Positions 36,491 through 46,899 of a stretch of DNA of 64,000 bases are shown here, piece after piece. Within the stretch, counting starts at the first letter, position 1. Each line of letters opens with the position of its first letter. A program made the position numbers and the translations under genes. A model generated the notes under the pieces. The model saw nothing but the letters and a program-made list of their open reading frames with translations. It was not told where the DNA came from and did no database searches. Origin of the DNA: Hymenoscyphus infarciens (taxonomy: Eukaryota; Ascomycota; Leotiomycetes; Helotiales; Helotiaceae); the NCBI GenBank assembly GCA_001414345.1, contig LLCB01000087.1, forward strand, positions 124,001 through 188,000, written 5' to 3'.

Positions 36491-37268
36491 CGTTAGACAC
36501 TTACTTTCTACGGTTTCTCCCTTATCCTTCTATATCTCTCTCGTTAGCGAAAGAGCTCTTATCTTTATTTATATATATAATATAGGATAAGTAGAATCTG
36601 TTTATTAATTTATGCTAAGTATAGTGAGTTACGAGTTAAGCTTAAATTTACCTACTTTTTTTATAATCCGAGCTTTTTAAAAAAGGCCTTGATTTCCCTC
36701 TCTTTTAGGCACTCTTTCACCTATTTATTAATAATAACATATATTATTATACTCTAGATAACAGAAAACACGAGCTCTATATGTCCTCTATTACTTTATA
36801 AACTTTATATAATAAAAACAGACAATTTTATATCTATCTTAATTTTTATAAGGTCTTTGCGTACCTTATTAATTAACCTTACTAGAGTACGCAGGGGTAG
36901 TGAAAATTTTTCAGAATTCTCTATTTTTTAGTTTACTTTTATTATACTTACTTTAAATTAATAAGTAATATAGAAGAGTGATAATTAGATATAGCGCTTC
37001 TTTCTAGCTAGGCCTCGTCTCTTTTAGAGTACTTGTATTTTCTATCTTCTAAAGAAAAGAGAGAGAAAGCTTTTTAAAAAAAAAAAAGCTTGGATTATAA
37101 AAAAAGTAGGCAAATTTAAGCTTAACTTGTAACTTACTATACTTAGTATAAATTAATAAACAGATTCTACTTATCCTATATTATATATATAAATAAAGAT
37201 AAGAGCTCTTTCGCTGACGAGAGAGATATAGAAGGATAAGGGAGAAACCGTAGAAAGCAAGTGTTACA
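36491..37268. mobile_element. palindromic (fold-back) element with a MITE at its centre
   Basis: The sequence from about 36496 to 36619 (ACACTTACTTTCTACGG to TTTATGCTAAG) is the near-perfect reverse complement of 37142 to 37266 (CTTAGTATAAATTAATAAA to AAGCAAGTGTTAC). Without the MITE at 36622-37139, the arms would meet at CTAAGTACTTAG, giving a roughly 250 bp palindrome. The arms differ by only a few transitions. No coding capacity is present. Confidence 0.8.
36622..37139. mobile_element. TA-flanked MITE, copy 2
   Basis: It begins TAGTGAGTTACGAGTTAAGC and ends GCTTAACTTGTAACTTACTA, with TA on both sides (36620-36621 and 37140-37141). Its ends and interior match the MITE at 10214-11086. That copy ends at the same positions in unrelated flanks, which fixes the boundaries here. 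It is 518 bp, without the roughly 360 bp extra segment of copy 1. Confidence 0.85.
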
Positions 37269-38995
37269 CCCAACACTCCTCAAAAGAATGTCGTGAATGT
37301 ACGAAATCTCTGGCTTCTTTGGCTTTGGGTGAATTAGCGGGTGGAATATAAGTCTACTCCACTGACACTGCTCTGCTATCCAGGCGCACAATGCTATACA
37401 ACCTGAGGTCAAACGTGCTGGTCCTCGCACTTGCCGTGGCCTAACCTCACAACCACCCCCTTTCTTTAATTGTTTCAATATACTTGAACGTAAGTTCCTA
37501 TAATTTCTCCCAAGTATCTTACCTACAAAATACGTATAAATACCTCTTGAATTGCTCTCGATATTCCTCTTACTGTCGAATACCAATGGAGTACTGAAAT
37601 TCTTGGCTCTCTTTAACTGCCGTTGAGTAAGTAAAGGTTTTGAGAACCTATATAACTCTTGAGTATAAGTATAAGGACAAAAAGTCTCAGCGTTCGGGAA
37701 TTCCTCCCGCATAAGAGGACTCCGAGAGAAGAAGCGGCATAGCTTATAGATTAAAAGCAGACTTTAGCAGTAATATAATACTATATTAGATTTGGCGATA
37801 TGTTATATAATAAATATTATAACTTCTTATCTAATATAATAAATATTATTAAAAAAGGAACGATAATTAATAAGTATCGGGTTTTTAGTACTAGTGCCTT
37901 ATCGTACTAAATAGATATTATATAACTTATATTTTCTTTTTAAAAATCAACTTTATTATATTAAAAACTTATTATATAAATCTTAATTTAGTATAAAAGA
38001 CTTATAATAAGATAAGTTCTCTCTTAGAGTTATATAAAAATTATATAAGTTTATCTTTATTTTTAGAAAATAGTAAGACTAGGTATTCTATTAGCTCTTA
38101 GCTAGAAGAACTATTTTCTACTAATAATTACTATATTATTAGTTATTCTTAGAAATTCGGTATTAATTAGAATACTTACTATAATATAATAAATCTCGTA
38201 GACCCCGCTAATATACTGCTAGTGGTATCGCCGCCTAAGTCTAATTAAAAGGCAAGAAATCTTAAGATCTCTATATATCTAGGATATCTATACTCAGAAT
38301 TTTTGGGGAGTAAGAGCTCGGAAGCAGGAGGTCTTTGACCATGTTGAGTGGTTGAGTGGTCGTAGTTATGACTGCGTTCGAAATAGTGGGAAGGAGATTT
38401 GTCTACGAAACTTCTCGATGTCTCCTCACAACTTTCAACACCAACCTCGCTGTAAACCCCCACACCCTCTCCCTAATCACACCACGATTCACACATACAA
38501 TATCCGTATATCCGTACAGATCAAAAAAACGCCTCAACACACCACAGCCAACGGGTACGATTCGCCCACGCATATGCATATGCAAGTACGGAGAGCAGTA
38601 TCATCACCACCCCAACCACCTTCTTTTTTTCTTACACGTATCCCTAGGAAAGGACAAACCAATTCTTTATTCTTTTTACTCTGAACTTGATTGTTCGAAA
38701 ACACCTAGGTTAACATTCCAAAATTGTTCCAAGTGTTTCAACAGACTCAACTACTTTTAGTACAACCCACCCCCAAGAGCAAAATTGTACATCATGATCA
38801 TCTCGAGATAGACCGACGAGCACCAACAAAGCAAGCCGCGAGGCACCACCATATAGCAACAACATCCCCCAATAGCAAGTCGCAAATCCAACGCCACATC
38901 CACAACAACCGGCCAAAGTAATACACATCCCCTCCAGGTGAAAAGCAACCTAAACACCCAGCTCCGACATCTTGAAATCAAAAAGATTGACTCAT
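37269..38995. other. intergenic region including a ~500 bp AT-rich patch
   Basis: A 178-residue minus-strand frame (37176-37712) overlaps the palindrome arm at its C-terminal end and has no motif, so I leave it out. From about 37740 to 38240 the composition is as AT-rich as the RIP block, probably another degraded repeat. The rest is the 3' flank of the helicase gene. Confidence 0.5.
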
Positions 38996-41856
38996 TCAAC
39001 CTAGCAACTTCAAAATATCCCCCATTCGCGTAGTCTTCTCCTTACCCCCCTTACTCTTCTCCCGAAAAGCAGTACTAACCAACTTCCTCTTCTCAGCCTG
39101 AACATCCAACACCCGCTCCTCGACACTATCCTCCATGACCAATCGCCAAACCGTACAAGGTCTCGTCTGTCCAAGTCGATGCACCCGATCCACAGCTTGA
39201 TCCTCAATAGCTGGTGCCCACCAAGAATCCGCGAGGATGACAGTGTCGGCAGCAACGAGATTGAGGCCTACACTACAGACAGCTAGAGACGCGAGGAGGA
39301 TACGACAATTGGGGTCTTTTTCGAGGGCGGTCATTGCAGTGTCGCGTTTGGTGGCGGTCATGGAGCCGTCGATGCGGGTGTAGGCCATGTTTGCTTCTTC
39401 GAGCTGGTGCTGGATTATGTTGAGGAAGGAGGTCCATTGGGAGAAGATTACTACTTTGGAGTTGGGGTCTTTGCGACTTGCGGCTAGGATACTCATTAGA
39501 GCTTCGGTCTTGCTGCTTTTCGTATCAACATTGAAGTCTTCGTCGGCAGAGGCTTCCTTCTCTTCGGCGGGATGGACAAGACACTCATTATTGAGGAGTT
39601 CGGCTCGACACATGGGGCATTTGTGTTGGAGTTCGATGGTGCGCTCGATGCATTCTTGACCAAAAGCATGCTTACAAGCTGTGATGACGGGGTTATGAAG
39701 TTCCTCGAGACAGATGGAGCATTCGTCGCGGCTCTCAATACTGATTTGAAGTAGAGCTTGGAGAGCTGCACGGTTTTCATCGGTGAGTTGTACGGCGCCA
39801 TCGGTTTGGAGAAGCTCCATGAGATCGGTGACTCGAGAACCGCATAGTTTCCAGTGGCAGCAAACTTGACGCAATCGAAGTAATACTTCCAGTACTTGAC
39901 GATAGGCGATGGCCCCGTTGCCTTTACCTTTTTCATAGTTGCGAGCCATGACTTTTGCCTCGTCTCTGTTAAAGCTTAGTATTTTGTTTCAAAATGTGCT
40001 TGTAATTACTTACCTCAAAGCATCGTATTTCTCTCTTTCATCATGTCGGAAAGTGATACGGTGAACGTATTGGGAAAGTTCGGGGAGCTTCAGATCAACA
40101 AATTCCATATCTTTTCTTCGTCGAAGACACATATTGATCATGATAGACTGCAAAATCTTCTCCGCACCCGGTTTGCCTTCAGCCATTGGGCGTGTGAGAA
40201 CTGTGTTGAATATTTCCTTTTCCTGGAGACCACCAGTGATGCCAAGGAACTTGAGCATGGAATACAAGTCTTTGATGTTGTTGACGATCGGAGTTCCTGT
40301 CAGGATCCATTTAGCATTTGAATCAAGGGCCGTAGCTGAAATTGCAGCCTTTGTTTTGTCATTGCGGATCGTATGACCCTCATCGAGGACAACTCGGGCC
40401 CATTTGATTGAAAACAATCCTTCCTTGGTAGGGAAGTCCTTCAACTCCTTTCCCGATTTGTAGGCTTCCGAGGCCAGCATACCGTAGGTTGTAATGACAA
40501 CATCATATTGCGCCCAGTCTTGAGGAGTCATTCGCTTGCGTCCTTGTCCATGGTATGTCAAAACCTTCAAGACCTTTTCGGGTTTAATATGGCGTTCCAT
40601 TTGTTGAGCCCAATTCGACATGACAGATACTGGGGAAATGATGAGCGTTGTTCCAGAACCACCCTCCATAATAAGACTGATTACCTGAAGAGTCTTACCC
40701 AGTCCCATATCATCAGCAAGAATGCCACCTTTTGCCAATTTGGGCACAACCATAGCGGTGTAATTCGTAGCAATGTTTTGAAAAAGGTTCTGCTTCTTTG
40801 GATGACGCTTCCAGAGTTGGGTAATTTCATTAGAACCAGGCTTTGGAAGTCGAGGGTCCTCCTTGCCCAGCATCCATTTCAATCCTTGTCGTTGATAAGG
40901 TAGCAAAGTAGATTGCAAACCCTCAGGTTGATCGGCCATAGGCATATCCGCCATGGATTTCTCACCAACACCCCAATTTTCGACCATTTTCTCGGCATCT
41001 CTGGGTCTGAATTGTTCACTGTGTTGAACAAAGTGGTCGATTCCGGGCTCGGAGGATGGGGGTACTTGACTACTTGAACCTTGCGAGGAACCAGGTAGAC
41101 CCATATGGCCCCTTTGAGAAGGAACTGGAACTGTTTTCTTTTTGGCCTTTGGTGCGGCAATGCCTTGGACTCTCAAGGGAACTCGGTCTTGTTTCAGTTT
41201 CGCCTCGAGTTCATCACGGACTGCTGGATCTCCGGGACCGTAAAGCTTCATGTAAATTGGACAGTCAAAGGCACCCTTTTCGCCAGCAAGAATGGCTTCA
41301 ATGATGATTCTTCTGTCGTCCTAGATTCACAATCAGCTCATGTTTCGCAAAATTTCCTCCAAAAAATTATATAAAATACTTACCAAATAAGGCGCAAGCT
41401 TCGAGGCCAAAGTCCGAGGAATATGTCCAATCTGAGCACCTTGAACATTATTGACCCGGATAGCATTGCAATCATATGGGTTCGTAGGCTCCCGTCGAAT
41501 CAAGACCTGCTCTCCAGGAGAGGCGACTCCATTATAATATCTGATACCAACAATCTATCACAAATTCCAAATTAGCAATTGCAAACGCGTGATCCGGGAT
41601 ATCATACCTTATCATTGATAGCACCAAGACAAACCCAACCAAATCCTTCATCACGATCCTGAGTTAAATCAACAACTTCAAACTCCTCATTGTTTTCCTG
41701 CCATGCGTCGCGAACAGCTTGGGTGGAAGAAAGGGATTGAGTAGCATGCGGTTGAGATGACGAAACGTAAGACTGGGAGGAACGCTGGTGTTTGCGTTGG
41801 GGCTCTGAATTCTCGTCACCCACTAAGTCAACGACGTAGGCTGGCCGCTTCGACAT
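38996..41856 (-). CDS. HLTF/Rad5-like SNF2 translocase with HIRAN and RING domains
   Basis: Proteins of this architecture remodel stalled replication forks and polyubiquitinate PCNA. Four exons on the minus strand (41856-41608, 41554-41384, 41320-40014, 39965-38996) give 898 residues. A HIRAN domain lies at about residues 78-175 (IVGIRYYNGVASPGEQVLI, NPYDCNAIRV). The SNF2 N-terminal half has a Walker A at about 344-351 (DDMGLGKT) and a DEGH box at about 453-456. A RING finger at about 658-695 (CSICLEEL, HAFGQEC, CPMC) is inserted before helicase motifs IV-VI (KVVIFSQWTSFLNII, VDRVHRLGQ). At about 900 residues with the HIRAN domain near the N-terminus it looks closer to HLTF than to the larger fungal Rad5/Rad8. 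Which paralogue it is needs phylogeny, so no symbol is given. Confidence 0.92.
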
Positions 41857-42685
41857 GGCGGCGGCGGGTAATTATTCAGGAATGGCACGACTTTTCATGC
41901 ACGGTGTTTGGTTGTATTGGGAAGGTTGAAGTGGAGAGGAGCGCGTCGCGTTATCGTTCTATTTTGATCGCCGCAGGGTTGTTCCCTTGAAATAAGACTT
42001 CATCAGGAATTCGTGACTGCACGGAGTAGTCTCGAAGCACTTACCCTTCTACAGTTGTCTCTAATCTTACTTATACGAGCCTTTTGGGATAATAGGGTCG
42101 ATTTATCGAGAGGAGTAGAGGAGGGATGCTCTTTACTAGTCACGAATTCCTGCCTCCTCTGGTGCTTGTTTTACTGTTAGGTATTCACTAGTTGGCGCTA
42201 GAATCCTCTCGCTTCTAGCCTCTTTAGCTACCTTAATTCGAAATAAGTATAAAATTTCCTAATTTTCCCCAAGCCAAAACAGCGGGTTTTTATTGAACGC
42301 TGTCGAGCCCAGGTGAGAGGACATTGGGGCACAGGAAAAAGGCGAAATGGCCTTGCAATAAAACCACCCCTTTGATTCTAACGCTACCTCAGCTTAGCTT
42401 ACTGCTAGCAAGCCAAGGCATTTTCATTGCATTATTACTTACCTACTTTTATCAACGTGAGATGGAACTTTTCTAAAGATTTCCTCTTTCGCTCTTAATA
42501 AACGCAGGTACGCGGAGCATTTATCCCGGACCAAGGTTCCCCACGATTCTGAAGCAGGCATCCCTGTTTGCTTGTTGAACCAACGGCACAGCGCAACGTC
42601 AACAACCTCCAGATCTCACTTGCAACATCAACCTGAATGTTGCAGAGTCTGGAACGATTATAGCCCAGCTCATTTCAGATTCAAG
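41857..42685. other. divergent intergenic region (helicase / PQ-loop genes)
   Basis: The two genes are transcribed away from each other. The 829 bp between their start codons has several direct strings such as CACGAATTCCTG (also GGAATTCGTGA inverted near 42010 and 42140), but no site that I can name. Confidence 0.4.
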
Positions 42686-43868
42686 ATGGACTCCGTCTTC
42701 AATATCGCGTCGAACTACACGCAGGATAGATGTGAGAAGCTGAAGCACGGCGCCGAAGGCTACAGTGACAGCTCCTTCTACATCAACCTGACTTTGTCCA
42801 TGTAAGCTTAAATCTCTCGCCTTCGCCTCTACCATAAAAGGGCATGCTTAACTGACTTGCCCTACAGCTTCATCCTTCTTGGTATCCTCGTCTCGTATCT
42901 TCCCCAACATTATAGGATCATCTCGCGTGGAACATCAGAAGGCATCTCACCCTACTTCATCCTCCTAGGCACCACGTCCGGAACCTGTGCATTCGCGAAT
43001 ATCCTCACCCTCCCAGCTTCTCGAGCAGACGTCGCATGTTGCAAGACAATAAGTACCTTTGAATGCGTAGCTGGACTTCTGGGTATCGCACAGGTCGGCG
43101 TACAATGGTTTTGCTTCAGCGTAATGTACGTCCTCCATCCCTCCGGAGATAATGCCTCTGCTAATGATGACCAGTCTCTTCCTCTTCCTCGTATTCTTCC
43201 CCCGAACCCCTCCCATCCACGATGAAGACGAAGAACCAATCGGCGACCAATACACCTGGCGCACCGCCCTAACAGTAGCCTTCGTCTGTCTCCTCCACGG
43301 TCTCCTCATCATAATCGTCAGCACAGCCCTTTTCTATGCTCGACCCGGGAAACTAGGGACATGGGCCAATATACTGGGTATCAATGCAACCATATTAGCG
43401 ACCATACAATACCTGCCGCAGATTTGGATGACGTGGTTCTTGGGCCATGTGGGGAGTCTGAGTATCCCCATGATGTTGATACAAACCCCCGGAAGCTTTG
43501 TCTGGGCGGGCAGTTTGGCTGCGAGGTTGGGGGTTGAGGGGTGGAGTAGTTGGGGGGTTTTCTTGGTGACGGGGTGTTTGCAGGGATGTCTTTTGGTTAT
43601 GGGGATTTGTTTTGAGGTTAGGGACAGGAGGGAGAAGAATTATGATGAGGCTGAGGGGGTGAGTTGTCTTTTCTCTGCTTTTGTACTGTTTAGGGAAGTT
43701 GCTAACATGAAACAGACAAACGCGCGATGTGTGGTTGGATATATCCCCGGTCAGGTTGATGGGTTAGAAACTGATGATGAGGGGGGAGCTGTGGTTGAGA
43801 CTCCTTCTAGTGAGAGAACACCACTTTTGAAAAATAACTCGAGGAAATCATCGAGGAATCCGATATAG
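42686..43868 (+). CDS. PQ-loop repeat membrane protein
   Basis: PQ-loop proteins are seven-helix transporters of vacuole/lysosome or plasma membrane, several of them cationic amino-acid exporters; the substrate here is unknown. Four exons (42686-42801, 42868-43125, 43175-43658, 43716-43868) give 336 residues. The first PQ motif is in LVSYLPQHYRIISRGTSEGI and the second in TIQYLPQIWMTW, each within a helix pair, with further hydrophobic helices between (TALTVAFVCLLHGLLIIIV, CLQGCLLVMGICF). The cytosolic C-terminus ends with Ser/Arg-rich sequence including SSERTPLL, a dileucine-like element that fits vacuolar sorting. The third intron is 57 bp without an in-frame stop, but its GTGAGT donor, GCTAAC branch site and CAG acceptor make it real. 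Confidence 0.88.
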
Positions 43869-44965
43869 TAAGGGGACAAAAAGGGTCTCCTTGATTGGAA
43901 AAAAAAGAGAGATTGGGGTTTCCTGGATATTTTCCTGGATGGGGAAAATCATGGGTTTTCTTAAAATAGACTTGTAATATACACATCTTCTCTTTTTCCC
44001 GAAACCCGTCAAGGGCTAGTGCTTTCCCATTTTGGTTGGTGATTTTCTCATGTGCTGCTTTGCAGATTCACACTGAGGAACATAGAACGTCGATGTAAAA
44101 AGTTGGGTAAGCCTTGGGGTGTAAAGCGGTGGAAATATGATAGATATACTAGCTGACCAGCTCCAGTCATAAGTAGGTAGTGCATTTTAAGACATGATTC
44201 AACCCCCATCCCTCTAGACTTTCGAGTTTGGCAAGAATTGGAGAAGAGGCTAGAAGAGTGTTTTGGGGGGAAGGAGCGACTAAGAAGGAAGAATTAACCT
44301 GAGAGATCTGGAACAAGCGCATTCGAGGTTACTTCGAAAGGGGAAGACTTTGAATATATATGAAGGCGTGTTGGTCAACCCCGGGAAAAGTATGCTTTTT
44401 GGCGACAGGAAAGCATGAGGTGTAGACGGGGTTCTCTGTGGTTAGTCGTTCCTTTCCTTTCTTGGTTCTCTTATATTAGGGGCACGAGGTGTGGTGGAGG
44501 TGGGTCCATGAAGAAGTCCCGGTCGTGCCTTCCAGGTTTCTCAAGTCAAGCGACTGCAAACTTAAATCCTACCTTATCTCTTGAGAGACGGTCGAGTCGA
44601 GGGACAACATCAACTCAGGGAAGAAACGACTGGATCGAGAGGGAAGGAGCTACTCTTATTTCCTCAACCTTCTCACTGATAAAGACATTTGGAAGAAGGG
44701 CCGGACGGGAGTTGGGTCATTTTCGCACCGAGGAAGGTCTCGAGCACCAAAACTTCAGGGGCGGAGAATGAGCGGCTCTCGTTTTTTGAGCTTGCTATAT
44801 TCTTTTTATAACAATACCTATTATGCTGAGCTGGTTGGGAGATCTTTTAGTGGTGAGTTGTTCTATTGCGATACTACTGCGCACCTCCAACAGCTTGGAC
44901 TCTTTGGAATCGAGGCACGTTTCTTTGGGGAAGGTACGAGGAAACGAAAGAAGCCCTAGTAGAGT
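43869..44965. other. intergenic region downstream of the PQ-loop gene
   Basis: Probable 3' untranslated region followed by sequence with only short, motif-free frames. A 118-residue frame at 44415-44771 lacks any supporting feature. Confidence 0.45.
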
Positions 44966-45475
44966 ACAGTTCCAGAGCATAAGTTTCCGTACAATGCAGC
45001 TTTTTTAGACTTTTTACACCAAAAACAGCTAAAACATACTACTAGGCGTATATAACTACATATTCTATAGCGATCTAACAAAGATATAATATATATAAAC
45101 TATACTTAGAATTAAGATATCTATCTTTTATATTCTTAGAATTAAGTTTTAAGATCTCTATTCTTAAATTATATCTAGTTAAAGTTAGTTATAGTAGAAT
45201 ATTAGATATTTAAGCCGATTTTACCTATAAAATCTTATAAAATCTATAGAATTTACGCTTAGTTTACTTTAGGCTTACTTAAAATAATAACTAGTAGAGT
45301 ATTATTAATTATTAAATAGAACACTTATAGTTAAAGGTGTAGTTTAGTAATAAGCCTAATTAGTAAATATAATTTTAATAAAATTATAGCGTACTAGAGA
45401 AGGGTATTTATAGTGTGTTTTAGCGATTTTTGATGTAAAAAGTTGTATTTTACGGAAACTTATGCTCTAGTACTA
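44966..45475. mobile_element. TA-flanked MITE of a second family
   Basis: The left end CAGTTCCAGAGCATAAGTTT (from 44966) is inverted at the right end, AAACTTATGCTCTAGTACTA (to 45475). The similarity extends about 65 bp, through CTTTTTACA and GCTAAAACA. TA flanks both ends (44964-44965, 45476-45477). The 510 bp element is AT-rich and non-coding, with an interior of the RIP type. Its CAGT terminus resembles that of the 10214/36622 family, but the rest of the ends is different. Confidence 0.82.
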
Positions 45476-46899
45476 TACCTAGTCACCGAAGACGCTTCAG
45501 ATGCGGGAAGATTGATTTTTTTAATGGCGCGGCCAGTGGAACTAGGTACTAAGCTTGAAAGGTTGAGTTCGCTTTCTCAGAGGCGCTCCTTCCTTCTTAA
45601 CTCGGACACGCCGGCTTTTCTAAAAAACACTTTGCTATTCTAGAGTCCGGTTCTATTCTGTACGGTTTTCGCCTTTCTTTGCTTTTTGCTCCCGCTTTCT
45701 TGTTCGATAGTACTTATGTTTTTATCATAGCTAATCCTCTTATACCTCAAGTAAAGAATAGAAGCGGCGGGAAACCCTAGCATACCAAACCTAATTTTTC
45801 AAGTTACCTACTCCCGAATTTTTTCTATCTTCATCTTCCAACCGGACTGCTCGAGCCAAAGGCGTGGGAGTCGGACTAGACATACAACAATCACAAAAAA
45901 TTGAAGAGACGCTTTGGAAAGTATAAATATGATCACAGATTCCAAGATTTTATCAGCAAGTTCTCTTCAAACCTACCCTCGACTGAAGCCACTCCCACGA
46001 TTCGCATGGATGATATCAACAACTCTCAGGATGCCGGAGCCAGGCAACAATGCCTTTTCAACCCAACCCATGGAGTCCGATACGCCTCCTTTCTTCTACG
46101 ACAAAATACAAACAGAGCCACTAACAGCCAAGGTCTACCCAGGAGACCGAGACCCAAACTAACTTTGTTACTTTGGACTATGAGAAGAAATAGCTGACTA
46201 CGTCACATTCTCTTCTTTCGTGCTGTGGTTGTGTTATTTGTTCTATTTGAACGTTTACAATCATTCATTACCCTAATAGTTCGTGGGTACGAGAGTCGAG
46301 GAAAACGAATGTTGGGTGGAGGGTATTTTTCATTTTAGCACGTTTTTTTACTCCAGGTCATTACCAAATAAATCATAACTGATTCAGGAACTTTTTATTT
46401 CTCGTTTCTCTGCTTTGCCTTTTACACAGTTAGTCTGTGGTTGAAAATCTCAAATGCGACGCATAGTACCTCACTCACTCCTCAATAAGCTATTCATTAC
46501 CTTGGTTTTTGGAATTCCCTTTTTCAAACACAGTTAAACTAGCTCACGCTCCAAATGGGGAGGACTAAATGGTAAAATATAAGTTTGAATCTTACTCTTC
46601 CCTCATTGGCCCAATAATCGCTGGTGGAGACTGGACCCTTACTCGTGCTCCAGCACCCCACCTTCTTTCATTGCCAGCAAAGCACTGCAGCGGGATATTT
46701 TCCGAGAAAAAGCAAGAACACAACCAATTAGTGTGGATGATCTAAACTCATGGCGATAACGATCATAACGTCTGGGGTTACCGGCTCTCCGCTCCAGGGA
46801 CCAGGGTTTGTATGAAGCAAACACAATCCCATTTTCAAATCAACAAACAGCTTTCCTTCTTTTCTTGACACCACAACGTGAAATGATTAGCTGAGCAAG
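45476..46899. other. intergenic region upstream of the DUF6604-type gene
   Basis: I see short overlapping frames only. The last few hundred bases should contain the promoter of the gene starting at 46900. No tRNA or other RNA gene was recognised. Confidence 0.45.

Noticed and set aside
37176..37712. 178-residue minus-strand frame
   Set aside because: Its C-terminal part is the arm of the palindromic element and the remainder has no recognisable domain.
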